A stretch of DNA of 64,000 nucleotides from Salticus scenicus (taxonomy: Eukaryota; Arthropoda; Arachnida; Araneae; Salticidae): NCBI GenBank assembly GCA_963930645.1, contig OZ005662.1:7383436-7447435 (forward strand), written 5' to 3'. Position 1 is the first letter of the stretch; every line of letters begins with the position of its first letter. Below are positions 45,926 through 57,447 of this stretch, one piece after another. A program made the position numbers and the translations under genes. Below the pieces are notes generated by a model. It was not told the DNA's origin and searched no databases. It worked only from the letters and a program-made list of their open reading frames with translations.

Positions 45926-47639
45926 CTGAAACAACAACAATAGTAATATATAGAAAACAGTGTGTCTACAGAAATTGAGAAAAAAAAGTTCCATGATTTC
46001 CCTGACTAATTTTGACAGATTTCCATTACCTGTTGCATACATTCCATAATGTTATGTATATCGCACTCTTGTGTAACAGGTTTGCTAAACACTCCAATTA
46101 ATAAAACTATAATGATGGGCAAAAATATTTCAATCCTTTTGTTTTTTTATGTGTTCACTTACAAAAAGGAAAATAAAATTCAAAATTTGAGAGAAATTAA
46201 CAAAATTATAAAAATATGAATCATTTTAATTGCACAACATCTTCACATCAAGACACAAAATTATTCCACAAATTGCACTAAAATTATTTAATAATAATAA
46301 AAATTGATTTTTTTAATGTTAACTTGGTGAGATTCAACTAGAAAGTAGCCAATCCTGTGTAATCATGGCTAAGATAACATCTGTTTGGCGATCTTTCAGC
46401 CATGTAGATGAGTCAGGACTGTTGCAATTTTATCTCAGCAAACCTTATTTTTTTAAGAGTATACAAAATCTATTGCCACCTACCACCTTCACTTTTGCAC
46501 TGCATCCAAAAAATAGGGTGTGGTAAAAGAAAAAAGGACGAAACATTTACTTCTTAGTATTATTTATTTTTTGAACTTTTTAGAAAAAAAAAAAAAACTT
46601 AAAATTTGATAAAATGATACTTATGCTTTTTTTGTTTCTTTCAGCGAAAACAGTCTTCATTTTCCTTTAAGATTTTAATATTTATACATTTTTTTTTTTT
46701 TTTTTTTTTTTTCCTCTACGAAACAAAATGCAATAATTTGTATTGATAAATAGTACTAGAGGTATTGATAAATGGCTTCACTATAGCATTTTTACTTTCT
46801 TTTACCGATATATATGGTGGAGAAAGTACTGTTTTCAGGTTAAATTTTCGAAATTGAGTTTTTATTATATATCATGTTTCATTTTCATTCCAGTAGCAGA
46901 AATTTTTCTGACAATCTGCGACAACTATTTATGCATTAGAAAACAATCTGCAGCATAATTTCACAGTGAGTTATCAAAAAAAAAAAAAAAAAAAGTTACC
47001 AGATTCAGTAAGCATATTTTTATCACAAGTTTGCATTTATCTAATGTTATTACTCTGTTAGATATATCAAAGCATTGTAGTTATAGAATTTTAATTACAT
47101 ATAGCTAGGTAAAGAGTTGGCATTAGCAATTATCTTTCATATTGCATAAGAACTACTATTTTGCTTACGATTTTGTTTGTACTGACTTTAGTAAAATACT
47201 TGTTGCAAGTCAATTTAATATTTAATTTTTTTCAACAGTTCACATGCGGGATTTTTGACCAGTTTTACCGTAGGATAAGGGATAAAATTATCAGTGATGA
47301 ATTTTGGGATATTTGACATAATTTTTTTAAATTCTTTTTAAAGTTGAACTTTTTTTAAAAACATTAAGCAATTTATATTTATTTAAAGAGAGGAAAATTT
47401 TATCCTTAATATAAAATTCTTGTACAGTTCCCAGAGATGAGAGTGGAGAACAGACCAAAAAGTCTGAATGTATGTGAAAAACTCAAAGATAATTTAATTT
47501 TTGTAATAAAAGAAACAGATACACAAAAATCATACAAATGGACACTATATGAAAAGTTGTTTAAGAACAGTCAAAAGAAAGAAAATTAAACAAAAATAAG
47601 AATATTTAGAAAAAAAGAAAAAAAACTGAAAATTACTTT
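45926..47639. other. Intron sequence, no gene recognised
   Basis: AT-rich sequence with T runs near 46691-46711 and an A run near 46979. No coding signal is seen. Confidence 0.45.
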
Positions 47640-48784
47640 AAACTAGTATGTTGTGGCCACCACAAGACTTTCTTCTATATTTTCTTATACAAATTCATTC
47701 AATAACAAACAAAAAAAAAAAAACCGATATTTTCCCAAGTTTTTTTCCATTAAAAGTAATAAAAAAAATCGATAACTTTGTTTTAAATTATCACATATTT
47801 ATAGTTCAACCATTCGTTTTAAAGGTATTGACGAGACCTTTTGAAAAATACCCATCTTGAAAATTACCCCCACCCCAGGAGGGGAAGCATTGACCCCACA
47901 TGCACAATTTTTTTTTACTAATTAACTACTACTATTACCAATAATTCATATTAATTTTACAATCACAGGTTAAGAATAACACTCATTATGTACATTTATA
48001 CGAAATTTTGTCCTATACTGCCATGTTAAAAATTTAGAAAAAATACGATCACAGCACCACCTGTTGAGCGATTGATCCCCAAATCTAATCAGCACCAGTT
48101 TATGTCAGGGGCCAACTAAATACCAAGTTTAGTTAAATTTCGTTTAAAAAAAAAATATATATATATATATATATATGATTTTTTTTTTTCGTTAAAAGTT
48201 AAAAAAAATCGATAACTTTGTTTTAAATTATCACAGATTTATAGTTCAACTATTTGTTCTAAAGGTATTGACGAGACCTTTCAAAATATACCCATCTTGA
48301 AAATTTACTCCCCTCGAGGGGGGACTTCCCCCCCAGGGGGGTAGGCGAGGCTCCTACACATACTAATTTTTTTTTTCACAGTTGACTATCTCTATTATAA
48401 ATAATTCTTGTAAATTTCATAATGATTACTAAAAAATAATTCTCTTTATATGTACATTTATACAAAATTTTGTCCTATATCACCATGTTAAAAATTTAGA
48501 AAAAGCAGGATGGCAACGCAACCTATAAGAAAATTTTTACCAAAAGTTGATAGGCACTAATTTACGTCAAGGTGCAATTACATACCAACTTGTATGAAAT
48601 TCTGTGCAGTAGTTCCTGAGATACAGTTGCCACAAAATTTTGACACACACACAGACTTACAGACATTTTCTAAAAATGGTCAAATCGTGTTCTACAGCTC
48701 TCAAAACGTGTAAATCCATCAAAAACCCGAGGTCGAAAATTTTTACGAATCCAATACTTTCTTCTATTGAATATAGAAGAAAGT
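47640..48784. repeat. Repeat family R1, long copy with a duplicated inner unit
   Basis: It has the same left end as 6166-6860 (ACTAGTATGTTGTGGCCACC). The inner block AAATCGATAACTTTG through the C-rich/G-rich stretch occurs twice (about 47765-48130 and 48205-48620). It ends with CAATACTTTCTTCTATTGAA and the hairpin-forming TATAGAAGAAAGT. Confidence 0.65.
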
Positions 48785-49528
48785 AAAAATTAGGAAAAGT
48801 CTGAAATTCATACAAAAGTCCGAAAAATCTCATCCCTGAGTTCCTCTAATAATACTACAATGAAATTTATTGATAGCTGTCTTTCTTATGCATCCAATTT
48901 CATTCTTTTTTTTTCCCCGAAGGGGGAGGGGAAAAGAAAATTAGTATTAACTTAGTATTCTTTGAATAATTTTACTAGAAATCCCGGCTGTTTTACAGGC
49001 TCGTTTTGTACTATAATACATCATTATTGAAACAATTAATTCACCATTTTCTGCTTCTTTTTCTCAAATTTTAATAATATTGCATAACTAGGGATAACAT
49101 TTCCGAAGGAGCTCATTTTAAGGATAGCAGCCATCCCTTTTCAGAGTAGACTTGCCTTTGTTTACTTATGACTTCAATCGGAAAACAAACAGTAATGACT
49201 GTTAAACTTATGAGAGAAAAATGCAACGTCAAAAGCAGAAGTAAATTACTAAAATTATAGTTTTGTTTTTTCGTTGTTGTTGTTTGTTTGTGTGTGCGTG
49301 AGAGCATTGATTTTGCCAATTTCAGTATTAAAAAAAAAAAAAAAATTAGATATGAAAGAGGAAGTTTGCAATGCTAATAAACTGATTCCAATCTAAAAAG
49401 TTTAGTTGCCAAAGGTTACCTGTCAACCATATTTTCTTAAGCCCTGTACATATAGAGAAAGTACATGTTATAAGTAACTTTTAAAAGAATTTAAACAGCA
49501 ATAGCTATACGTAAAAAGTTTTCAGTAC
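48785..49528. other. Intron sequence, no gene recognised
   Basis: AT-rich sequence between the R1 repeat and the exon 1 donor. Nothing coding is seen. Confidence 0.45.
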
Positions 49529-52500
49529 CTTTTCAACACTTTCTTTTGTTCCATAGAGAGATAAACAAGAGGTTTTGAGATTTAAAGCAGCAGACCTCAA
49601 TCCACAGTCTTCAATAAACTTCTCAAGGTTTGCTCCATACTGCATTATCACAGTTTTTAAAATTAATCTATTTTGCTTTTCATTTGAAAGAATAATATTT
49701 TTGCCAACCTCATTTTCAGTATCTTTCAAAAAGTTTAATATGTACTGTCGAACATAATTGCAACTCTCCTGAGGTCCAAAAAGTCTAATGATTTTTGCTT
49801 CATAATTCACAACTATGTGAACTTTTTCAGTTTCACCTAAAGTCTTCAAAAACATATGACCACCATGACAAAATAATTTATGAATATCTTTGAGATTAGT
49901 GGCATCTAATCTAATACCATTTAATATCTGATTTACTTGCATTTGAATCAATTTCATAACTTCAATGTCATCAGATGATAATTTGATAGTTGCATAATCT
50001 TTGCCAAGAACTATTTTCAAAGAGTATTTTTTGTAATTCATTTCATTTTTTTCTAAAAACATATCAAGTTCTTCTTTCAAGGAATATTTTATTGCATTAA
50101 ATATCTCAGTACTGCATTTAAGTTCAGAGAAATATAATGATTCACATGAAAGCTTCATATTATTTACTTTAGTTTCGGAAAGATTTTTAGCTTCTTTATT
50201 CAAACATCGTTTTTCAAATACATTAATATATGCAGTCATATACTTTGAAGATGGATTAGCTTTTACCATCTTAACCTCAAAATTAGTTATATTTGAATAA
50301 TGAATGCAATTTTCTTGAATTTGTTTTTTCATTTCCTCGAGATCACTATCGCTAGTTTCGAAAGGCGGTGTATAGCACAGTTCAACTTCAAATTGGCATC
50401 CTGGTAACAATGAGGAAAAAACATTCTCAATATCTTCTTTTGTAACAACTGGTGGGATATCAGAAACATACAACTGATATTTACATAAATTCCCTACTTC
50501 TACAAAAACTTCAGAATCTCCAATTTTGACATTTTTAAAAGCTAACATACGAGCTCGGTGAAAATCATTTTGATTTTTGAATTGTATGAACCCTTCTCCA
50601 GTACAAACACGCCTAGGCCAAATTACTTTTAAAGTATAGTTAATTGAAGAGCTATCTGATGATTCAGGAATGTCCTCAACAGCAGATAAAACAATATTTT
50701 GTAAAGTAGGTTTAGAAGTTAGAAGTATATGTTTAGTAGAAACTGTTTCAGCCCCTTTAATCCATTTAGTTTCAAAGGAAACCTTGTTTTCTCTATAACT
50801 GTATTCTATCACTTTTGTTTCTTCTTCATTAGTCATATTCTCAATGTAGTCCTTAAGTATTTTGTTGAGAGAAACAAAACATTTATCAATATCATCAGGA
50901 AAAGTATATAGATTAATGCTGCCTTTTTCTAAAACTGGCTCGATTAATACAACAGAAGCATTTGTTTCTTTTTTCAATTTGTTTTCGATTTCTTCGATTT
51001 TCTTTTTATTATTCTTTGGGAAAAAGCGACTGATTACTTTGTCTCCTACGCCATCAATAACTCTCTCAACTAATTTATAGTCAAATAAAGCAGAACTATC
51101 AAAGTTAAGCTTACTTTGCTCAGAATAATTTGCAATGATATCAAAAGGTACGCTTGTCAAATGCTTTATATAATTTGCATCAGAAGAAATTATATCCTCA
51201 TAAATAACAAATTCTGGGAAATCATCTTTTTGTAACAAGAAAGATGATAAATGAACCAAAGCATATTTTCCAGAGGATAAAATTCTATACCCCATTCGAG
51301 GATGTCCACTGTACGCACAAGAATTATCATGAAAACATTGATATAAAAGTTGAAGTAGATAATTTCGGTCACTTTCCTCTGAAAATTGCTGCAATACATT
51401 TTGATTAAGGCTCGGAGGAATTAAATGTACAATTTCATTTATTTTAGAACGAATCATTTTTAATGTATCAAAATTGATAAAATGCTCTGTGCACCATATT
51501 TTTCTAAAGCCATTTTCTTTCCACTGTTTGTATATGTTGAGGTACGTAAAAGTATCGCTATCAAACTGATTAAAATCCAATTTCATCAAATCAATACGTT
51601 TTTGATGTTTATTGTCTGCTGCTTGTACAAAAAGTGCAGATTTGATGGAAAAGAAAGCCACTAACACTATAGCTTCAAAAGCAAAACCAGACTGAATACC
51701 AAGAAGAATAAATCGAGAATACTTTAAAGGAAGGGGAAACTTAACAATATTTTCACCCAAAGAAGTCAGGCGTAAATCTTTATCAACAGCTCCATATTCT
51801 TTTAAGATGCTTAGGGTGTTCTGAAATACATCGCTTGGTAAAGATTCAACAAATTGAATAGACTGTGTTTTTTGGGGGCGATGTTGGAAAGTCATTACAA
51901 TACTTTGAATAGGGTTAATACAAAATATTTCAGCATGTTCTTTTGGGTACATATTTTTAAAATAATTATTCTTGTTGAACAATCTGAAGCATATACCAGT
52001 GTTACAAATACCAGCTAAATATTTTCGCAATTTAGCTTTGGCCTGGGAAATAAATGTAGGTATAACAACATTAGTATCAGTATCTGAATCAAAATAAGCT
52101 TCTTTTTGTACTCCACAATCTATGACATAACGAGCCGAAGGAATGGTTAACCCTTCATAGTTATTCAAGAGCAAAAATATATACCGGTCAAAGGAATTGC
52201 TTGAATTCATTACTGACTTTGAAATGTAATCTGTTTCGTCATCAACACAAATGACTTTTATATCATTAAAATGATAATAACTGTTTTCTTTTTCTATTTT
52301 ATCATAAACAAATTGCACATCTTCAAGACATGGAAGGAAAACAATAATATCACCTTTCTCACTATATGCAGCATGGACAGAGAAAATTGTTTTAATCAAA
52401 TCGTCTTTAAAATCATCATGTGGATAAGACACTGAACTTTTCCATACTGTTTTCACAGGTAGAAACAAACCAGGAAATTTTAGGACTGACACTGAAAGTT

Positions 52501-53617
52501 TGGGAGAGAAATAATCGGCAAATTTTGAAGCATCATCTTGGGGAGAGAGCAGTAAAATTAACTTTGAATGCTTTTTTGCAATGAGTAAATCTCTTAAATC
52601 TGCAAGAATAATATCTGCAGTAACAGACCTTTTCAACGGAACATTAAATATTATGCAGGATTTATTTTCAGCAAAATGTGTGGTATAGGAACAATGTTTT
52701 AAAAGTTGATTTTCACAAAGTACACACAACTGTGTGTCAGTAGGTTTAGTGTCATAATGGGACACTATAGAATTAATTTTTTCTTCCAACACATAGCTTA
52801 AAATTTCATTTGCTTCACAGGCAATCAAAGAATACCCTTTACATACATTAGATAAAAGTAGTGGCAAAGCAACATTTGCTGAATAAATATGACTAGAATT
52901 GATGATAACAACTTGATTTTTTTCAACTGTATCTAAAATTTCTTGTCTAAATTCATATATAGGAAAAAACTGCTTGAATGTAACAAACTCTCTTTGCAAG
53001 TCCTCAACAGCGTTTTTAAAATTCTCATTTTGATTACTTGCATGAACAAGTTGCGACTTAACAATAGATAAAAATTTTTCAAATTCGTTTTGCTGATTAT
53101 AAAGGTTCTTAATACGATCATGAAACTTCTGTCTGTTGACTTCACTGACTTTTTCTTTACTGTTTCTCAATAAAGATTTGATTTTTTCAACTTCTTTTAA
53201 CATGGCAGAAAAAGAACAATCAGCTACATGAACAATTCTCTCTTGATAATTTTCAACATCCCAGTTCTGGAAGGATGCAGCCACGTTAAAATGAGATTTT
53301 TCTTCTTGACAATGCTTATTTTGAGATTGCAAAGTATGATTAAATATTCCACTTGTACAGTTTTCAGAACTGCTATTGTTGTGACTCTCAAAAAAACCAT
53401 AATTTTCAGTTTGATATAATCTAGAATTACCTGCTGAAGTATGCAAAGAAAATTCTGGTGAACTTAATCCTTGAATACTATTATCTCTTGCAATAGAATA
53501 GGGAGCATTATTTAAATTGGTATTTTGAATATCTTCTATGACATTTGAAGATATGGTGGAAGTAGAATCTTCATCAGAATCTTCATCGAAATTATCTTCG
53601 TGAAAAATAGAAAACAT
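49529..53617 (-). CDS. Exon 1: N-terminal region, pseudo-DEAH helicase, HA2, OB and RRM-like domains
   Basis: The exon has 1363 codons from the first ATG. Residues 1-30 are rich in D, E and S, and about 135-215 look coiled-coil. About 220-550 align by pattern to a DEAH helicase core, but the motifs are gone. The Walker A site (GxTGSGKS) reads NSSHIYSANVA near 240-250, the DEAH site reads FNVPL near 324, SAT reads LSP near 357, and QRAGRAGR reads KLRKYLAG near 529. Flanking landmarks remain: KLILLLSP..DASKFADYF, GDIIVFLP and ARYVIDCGVQKEAYF. About 590-735 is the winged-helix/HA2 region and 750-830 is OB-like. About 1045-1073 (YQLYVSDIPPVVTKEDIE) looks RRM-like. The donor is AAAAG|GTACTG at 49529/49528; reading through it would stop eight codons later, near 49505. 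The frame has no internal stop across 4 kb, which argues for a functional protein. Confidence 0.9.
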
Positions 53618-54730
53618 ATTGAAATAAACAGTTTAAAATTACATATATATGCAAAAATACTTCTTTGTTTCACAATTTTGAAAAAAAACTAAAAGTCCAT
53701 CAGAAATATTTTAATAAACAGAATTTGATGCACATTCTAAAACCAGTTTTCTAAAAGCAACAAATTTTTCATTGTTCTTCACTTAAGGCAGGAACCTAAA
53801 AAATAAAACAAGGAAGTTTAAATAACAATGAATGGAATAAGTTCTGTTTCAAATTTAGTATACTTTAATGATAAAATAAATAATTATTTATATAAATATA
53901 ATTAAAACACTCAATACAAAAATACACTGTTTACTTTTATTTTTCATTTTGGCTTTTATTTTTCAATTTCTCAGGCAAGTACAGTTTTCAGAAATCGATC
54001 CAGATAAAAATTAGACCCTTTTGCTGCACATTCACAAAATTCAAATCCATAAAAAGTACCCCATTCACTCAGCGTACCTGAGGAAGGGCATTATGAAAGA
54101 TGAAGGCGCTAGCATCAAGGTGATTTTATAAACGGTTTTAATTGTAATAGTTTTTCAATGTACATTTTAAAGTAATCACTTTTAAAATATAATTTTAAAA
54201 CACTAAAATGTTATTTTAAAATCGAATCTCTTCTCTTGTTTTTTCTATTTTTCTAAGATCCGAAAATTAATGAGAAGCCTATCATGTTTAAAATTATAAA
54301 ATATTTATTTTAATGTTCTCATTTCATATGTTTGAAATAATAAAATATTTATTTTAATTTTCTCATTTCATATGCTTATTTTATGCAGTGTTGGGTTTCT
54401 TCCAGGACAGAGAAAGAAAGAGGAAAAAAAAAAACAGAAAAAACTGGAAGAAACCAACAAAAAGACAAAACAGATGCTCAAAACTGAAACACATTAACTA
54501 TATATTAACTCAAAGGCATAATATAGTGTCAAATCAAAACTATAATCCAATTAATATTAAAAATATTTTTAGAAAAATAAACATATACAGGTGATGTGTT
54601 CTTACGACTTTATGGGTAGGGTGTTTTTAAACAATTTCTAACATTTCTATTAAAAAAAAAAGTAAAAAAGAAATCCCTACAAGTTTTTTAAGCATAAAAA
54701 TACATAATTTTATATGTGACGATTACTGTG

Positions 54731-54732
<2 letters not shown>
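53618..54732 (-). promoter_or_regulatory. 5' UTR and upstream region of the helicase-RBR gene
   Basis: On the minus strand a good acceptor (ttattttttag) lies near 53799, so the start codon at 53617 probably sits in an exon beginning there. This leader contains an upstream ATG (near 53775) opening a reading frame of about 11 codons that ends before the main start, so it could act as a uORF. No first exon or core promoter was identified with confidence. The rest is AT-rich with no gene seen. Confidence 0.35.

Positions 54733-54771
<39 letters not shown>
54733..54771. repeat. (TA)n microsatellite
   Basis: About 18-19 TA units, with a second shorter run at 54800-54814. Confidence 0.85.
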
Positions 54772-54775
<4 letters not shown>

Positions 54776-55700
54776 TAATTAATTTAACATTAGCTATTTT
54801 ATATATATATATATATGTTACCGTTAAAGTGTATAATTCAGTTATTTCATAGAATAATTAAGTATTTCATGAAATAACTAGACAAGTCAGTTAAATATAA
54901 TAGATGAAAAATTCCATACTTCAGTAATTCCATGTCAAAACAACACACCTAAAAACCTCACCCCCCTCAGATATTCATGCAATTGGGCTCATTTATTTGT
55001 CTTACAGAGAAATGAATGTATACCAATTAATAAGTCCCTATCTCTTTTAGTTTTTGATATACAGAGCTGCAAAAGCGGATAAAAAGTGTAATTTTCCAAA
55101 TTCTTGTGTACAAATGTTCTTATATCTTTTCCCCTAATTGTCTCAGAGATATAAGATTGATATAGTTAGAAAGCTTTCAATACATGCTTTCAAATGATAT
55201 ATCACATGCACATATTTAATTTTTTTTTCATTTCAAGGTCAAAACAATTTGACCTTTGACTTTCAATATTTAAAAAAAAAACATTTTTGTTTTATTTTTC
55301 TTTTAAAAATATGTTATTCTTACGTTTATTGTTTATAATTACTGTGAATTTCAAGATGGGAATACCATGGGATGCTGAGTTATAAATTAATATGCAACAC
55401 TGACCCTAAATCAGCATTGTCATACTAACATGATATAAGTTTTACCCATATTTTGTTCCCTAATTAACTTAGAGATATAAGATTGGTATCATTAGAAAGC
55501 TTATATAATACAGGCTTTCAAATGATATCTCACATGTAAGTGTTTTTAAAAATTTTAACCTTCAATAATAATAATTTTGACCTTAAATATCTCCAAAAAA
55601 ATTTTTTTTTTTCTTTTTAAAATTATATGTTATTCTTACGTTTATTGTCTATATAATTACTGTGAGTTTCACCTTGGGACTGCCATGGGGTGCTGAATAA

Positions 55701-57447
55701 TCTACAATAATAAAAGAAGATGTTTGTCTGTCTGAGCATCTATACGTTCAGCCCCTACAGAACGCAGAAGTATAAAATTTGACATACAGGTGCTCAGAAG
55801 CCTTCCCGAGGGGATAGTGAAAACAGAATTTTAAAATTTTAATTAGTTCCGGAGATATTAATTAAAATGTAGACCTATGTCTAATCAAAAAGCGATCTCA
55901 ATGACTGAGAATTTACCGCGATTGCATAAAAATAGATATTTTAACGGAGATAAAATCAGAAAAACTGGAAAATAAATTAGAAATATTAGTTCGATCGTTA
56001 CGAATTTGCTACCAAATGAAAGGGGATTTTTTTCCGAATCTAAGAGTGCAAGTGGCTTATCTCTACAGCAATTAGACTTTTTAAAATTAACTAAAGTATG
56101 AAATTTAGTTGGCAACAGGCAGAACACTTAATTATTTCATTTATCAAAGATTCTTCAGTGCCAGGTGCTAGACATGCTGGCTGAATTCTTCTGGTCGGGA
56201 AAATTGCTTTTCTTTTTCCGCCCACGTGACAAAGTACTGGGAAAAAAAAAGCAGTTTTTGAATTTTTTCAATTTAAAAACGATCAAAAGCAGAACTTCGA
56301 AATTGCCCGTCATAATGGCTCACCTGTATGCAGTTAAAAAATCTAAAGTATAGCTTTAAAAATAAAATAAATAGACATATTATATTTATTTAAATTCATT
56401 TTTATTTCATCTGTTAATGACACCAAAAGTTACTTTTAACAGAATAATATTGATTTTTTTTTTTTTTTTTTTTCCTTTTTCCTTATGAATTCGGTTGTAA
56501 AAATGCAGTTTTGGAATTCTTAAATTTTAGACGGATTTTAATAGAAATCGTTAATCGCCCTTGATAGATTAGCCATTTTGAGTCTAAAATATATCAAAGA
56601 TATTCATTATTATAATACATAATACATCATTCAAAAGATATTTTAAAGTATTTTTATTGCAGGCTATTAAAATGATATAAGCCGTTCAAATTCTGTATGA
56701 AACTTTCAGAGAAAACTACAAAAAAAACCAGAAAATTTTTATTCTTTTATATTTTACAGAGTTTCAAATTCAGATTTTCGCTCACATTTCGTACTAATAA
56801 TTTTTAACGGTATATAGCTTGGAATTAAGCAAGTTTTGGAGAAAACCACAGATAACTCAGACATAAATCTTTTAAAAAAATGTTTGTATTATCTTTGTAT
56901 TTCAGCTTCTAATTAGTATAATTTCATTATTATCGAAAGGGGAATTCAAGACTTCACCTGATTTACACGTTTTGAGGTCTCCTGAATCAGTTTTCTTTTG
57001 TACCTCAGCTACTAATTAAAATAATTTCATAAGTAATACATCATTTGAAAGCTTTGTTGATTTGGAATTGAACAATATATTACAGAAATTTCTACCGCCA
57101 GATGGCGCTGTAATATTTTAAAGTTTCAATATTTCAAATTCTAATGAGCGAGGAAAGTGTTGCAAGTTCTAAAACGGGGATAAGGCGTCGCAGGCGCTAC
57201 CGAGCGGGACTTAGCTAAAGTCAGAAATTTGAAAGATCATATCATGGTGAGCAACAGGCTATTTCAGATACTGAAAAAAGAAGAGATCGCCAAAGGCGCT
57301 ACCGCACGGGAATTTACGTCGATTTTAATAAGCTGTTATTAGACCTGAAACGAAAAAAAAAAGGTGCCGCAGGTGCCACCTAGTGGGAGTTTCGTAAAGT
57401 CGGAATTTTCAGGGATCGCGAACCAGCTGGTCGCTGAAGGCGGCTAG
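55701..57447 (+). mobile_element. Helitron A (non-autonomous), first of two end-to-end copies
   Basis: It starts TCTACAATAATAAAAGAAG after A and ends AAGGCGGCTAG. It shares the opening (GTCTGAGCATCTATACGTTC, AGCCCCTA) with Helitron B, which begins on the very next base. It also contains the module TTAGAAATATTAGT..GTTACGAATTTGC seen in the other Helitrons. Confidence 0.7.

Larger units (their letters stand above)
11738..53617 (-). other. Whole gene: degenerate DEAH helicase fused to RBR E3 ubiquitin ligase
   Basis: This is the gene span inferred from exons that join in frame. Exon 1 is 49529-53617 (4089 nt), exon 2 is 45719-45925 (207 nt), exon 3 is 42773-42996 (224 nt), exon 4 is 39008-39086 (79 nt), and the last exon is either 14341-14529 (189 nt) or 11738-11938 (201 nt). 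Each junction has a GT donor and AG acceptor, and the phases add up: exons 1 and 2 are multiples of three, and 224+79=303. The order helicase core, HA2, OB-like, RRM-like, RING1, IBR, Rcat is that of the plant DEAH11/12-type helicase-RBR proteins and of unnamed animal relatives. RBR ligases take ubiquitin from E2 onto the Rcat cysteine and then onto the substrate. The helicase part probably supplies RNA or protein binding rather than ATPase activity. An upstream 5' UTR exon is likely but was not located. Confidence 0.85.

Noticed and set aside
49113..49319. Minus-strand frame just after exon 1.
   Set aside because: It has no splice-consistent link to the host gene, and exon 1 joins exon 2 in phase without it.
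54388..54594. Open frame of 68 codons upstream of the host gene.
   Set aside because: Lysine/Asn-rich low-complexity translation with no domain; a chance frame in AT-rich DNA.
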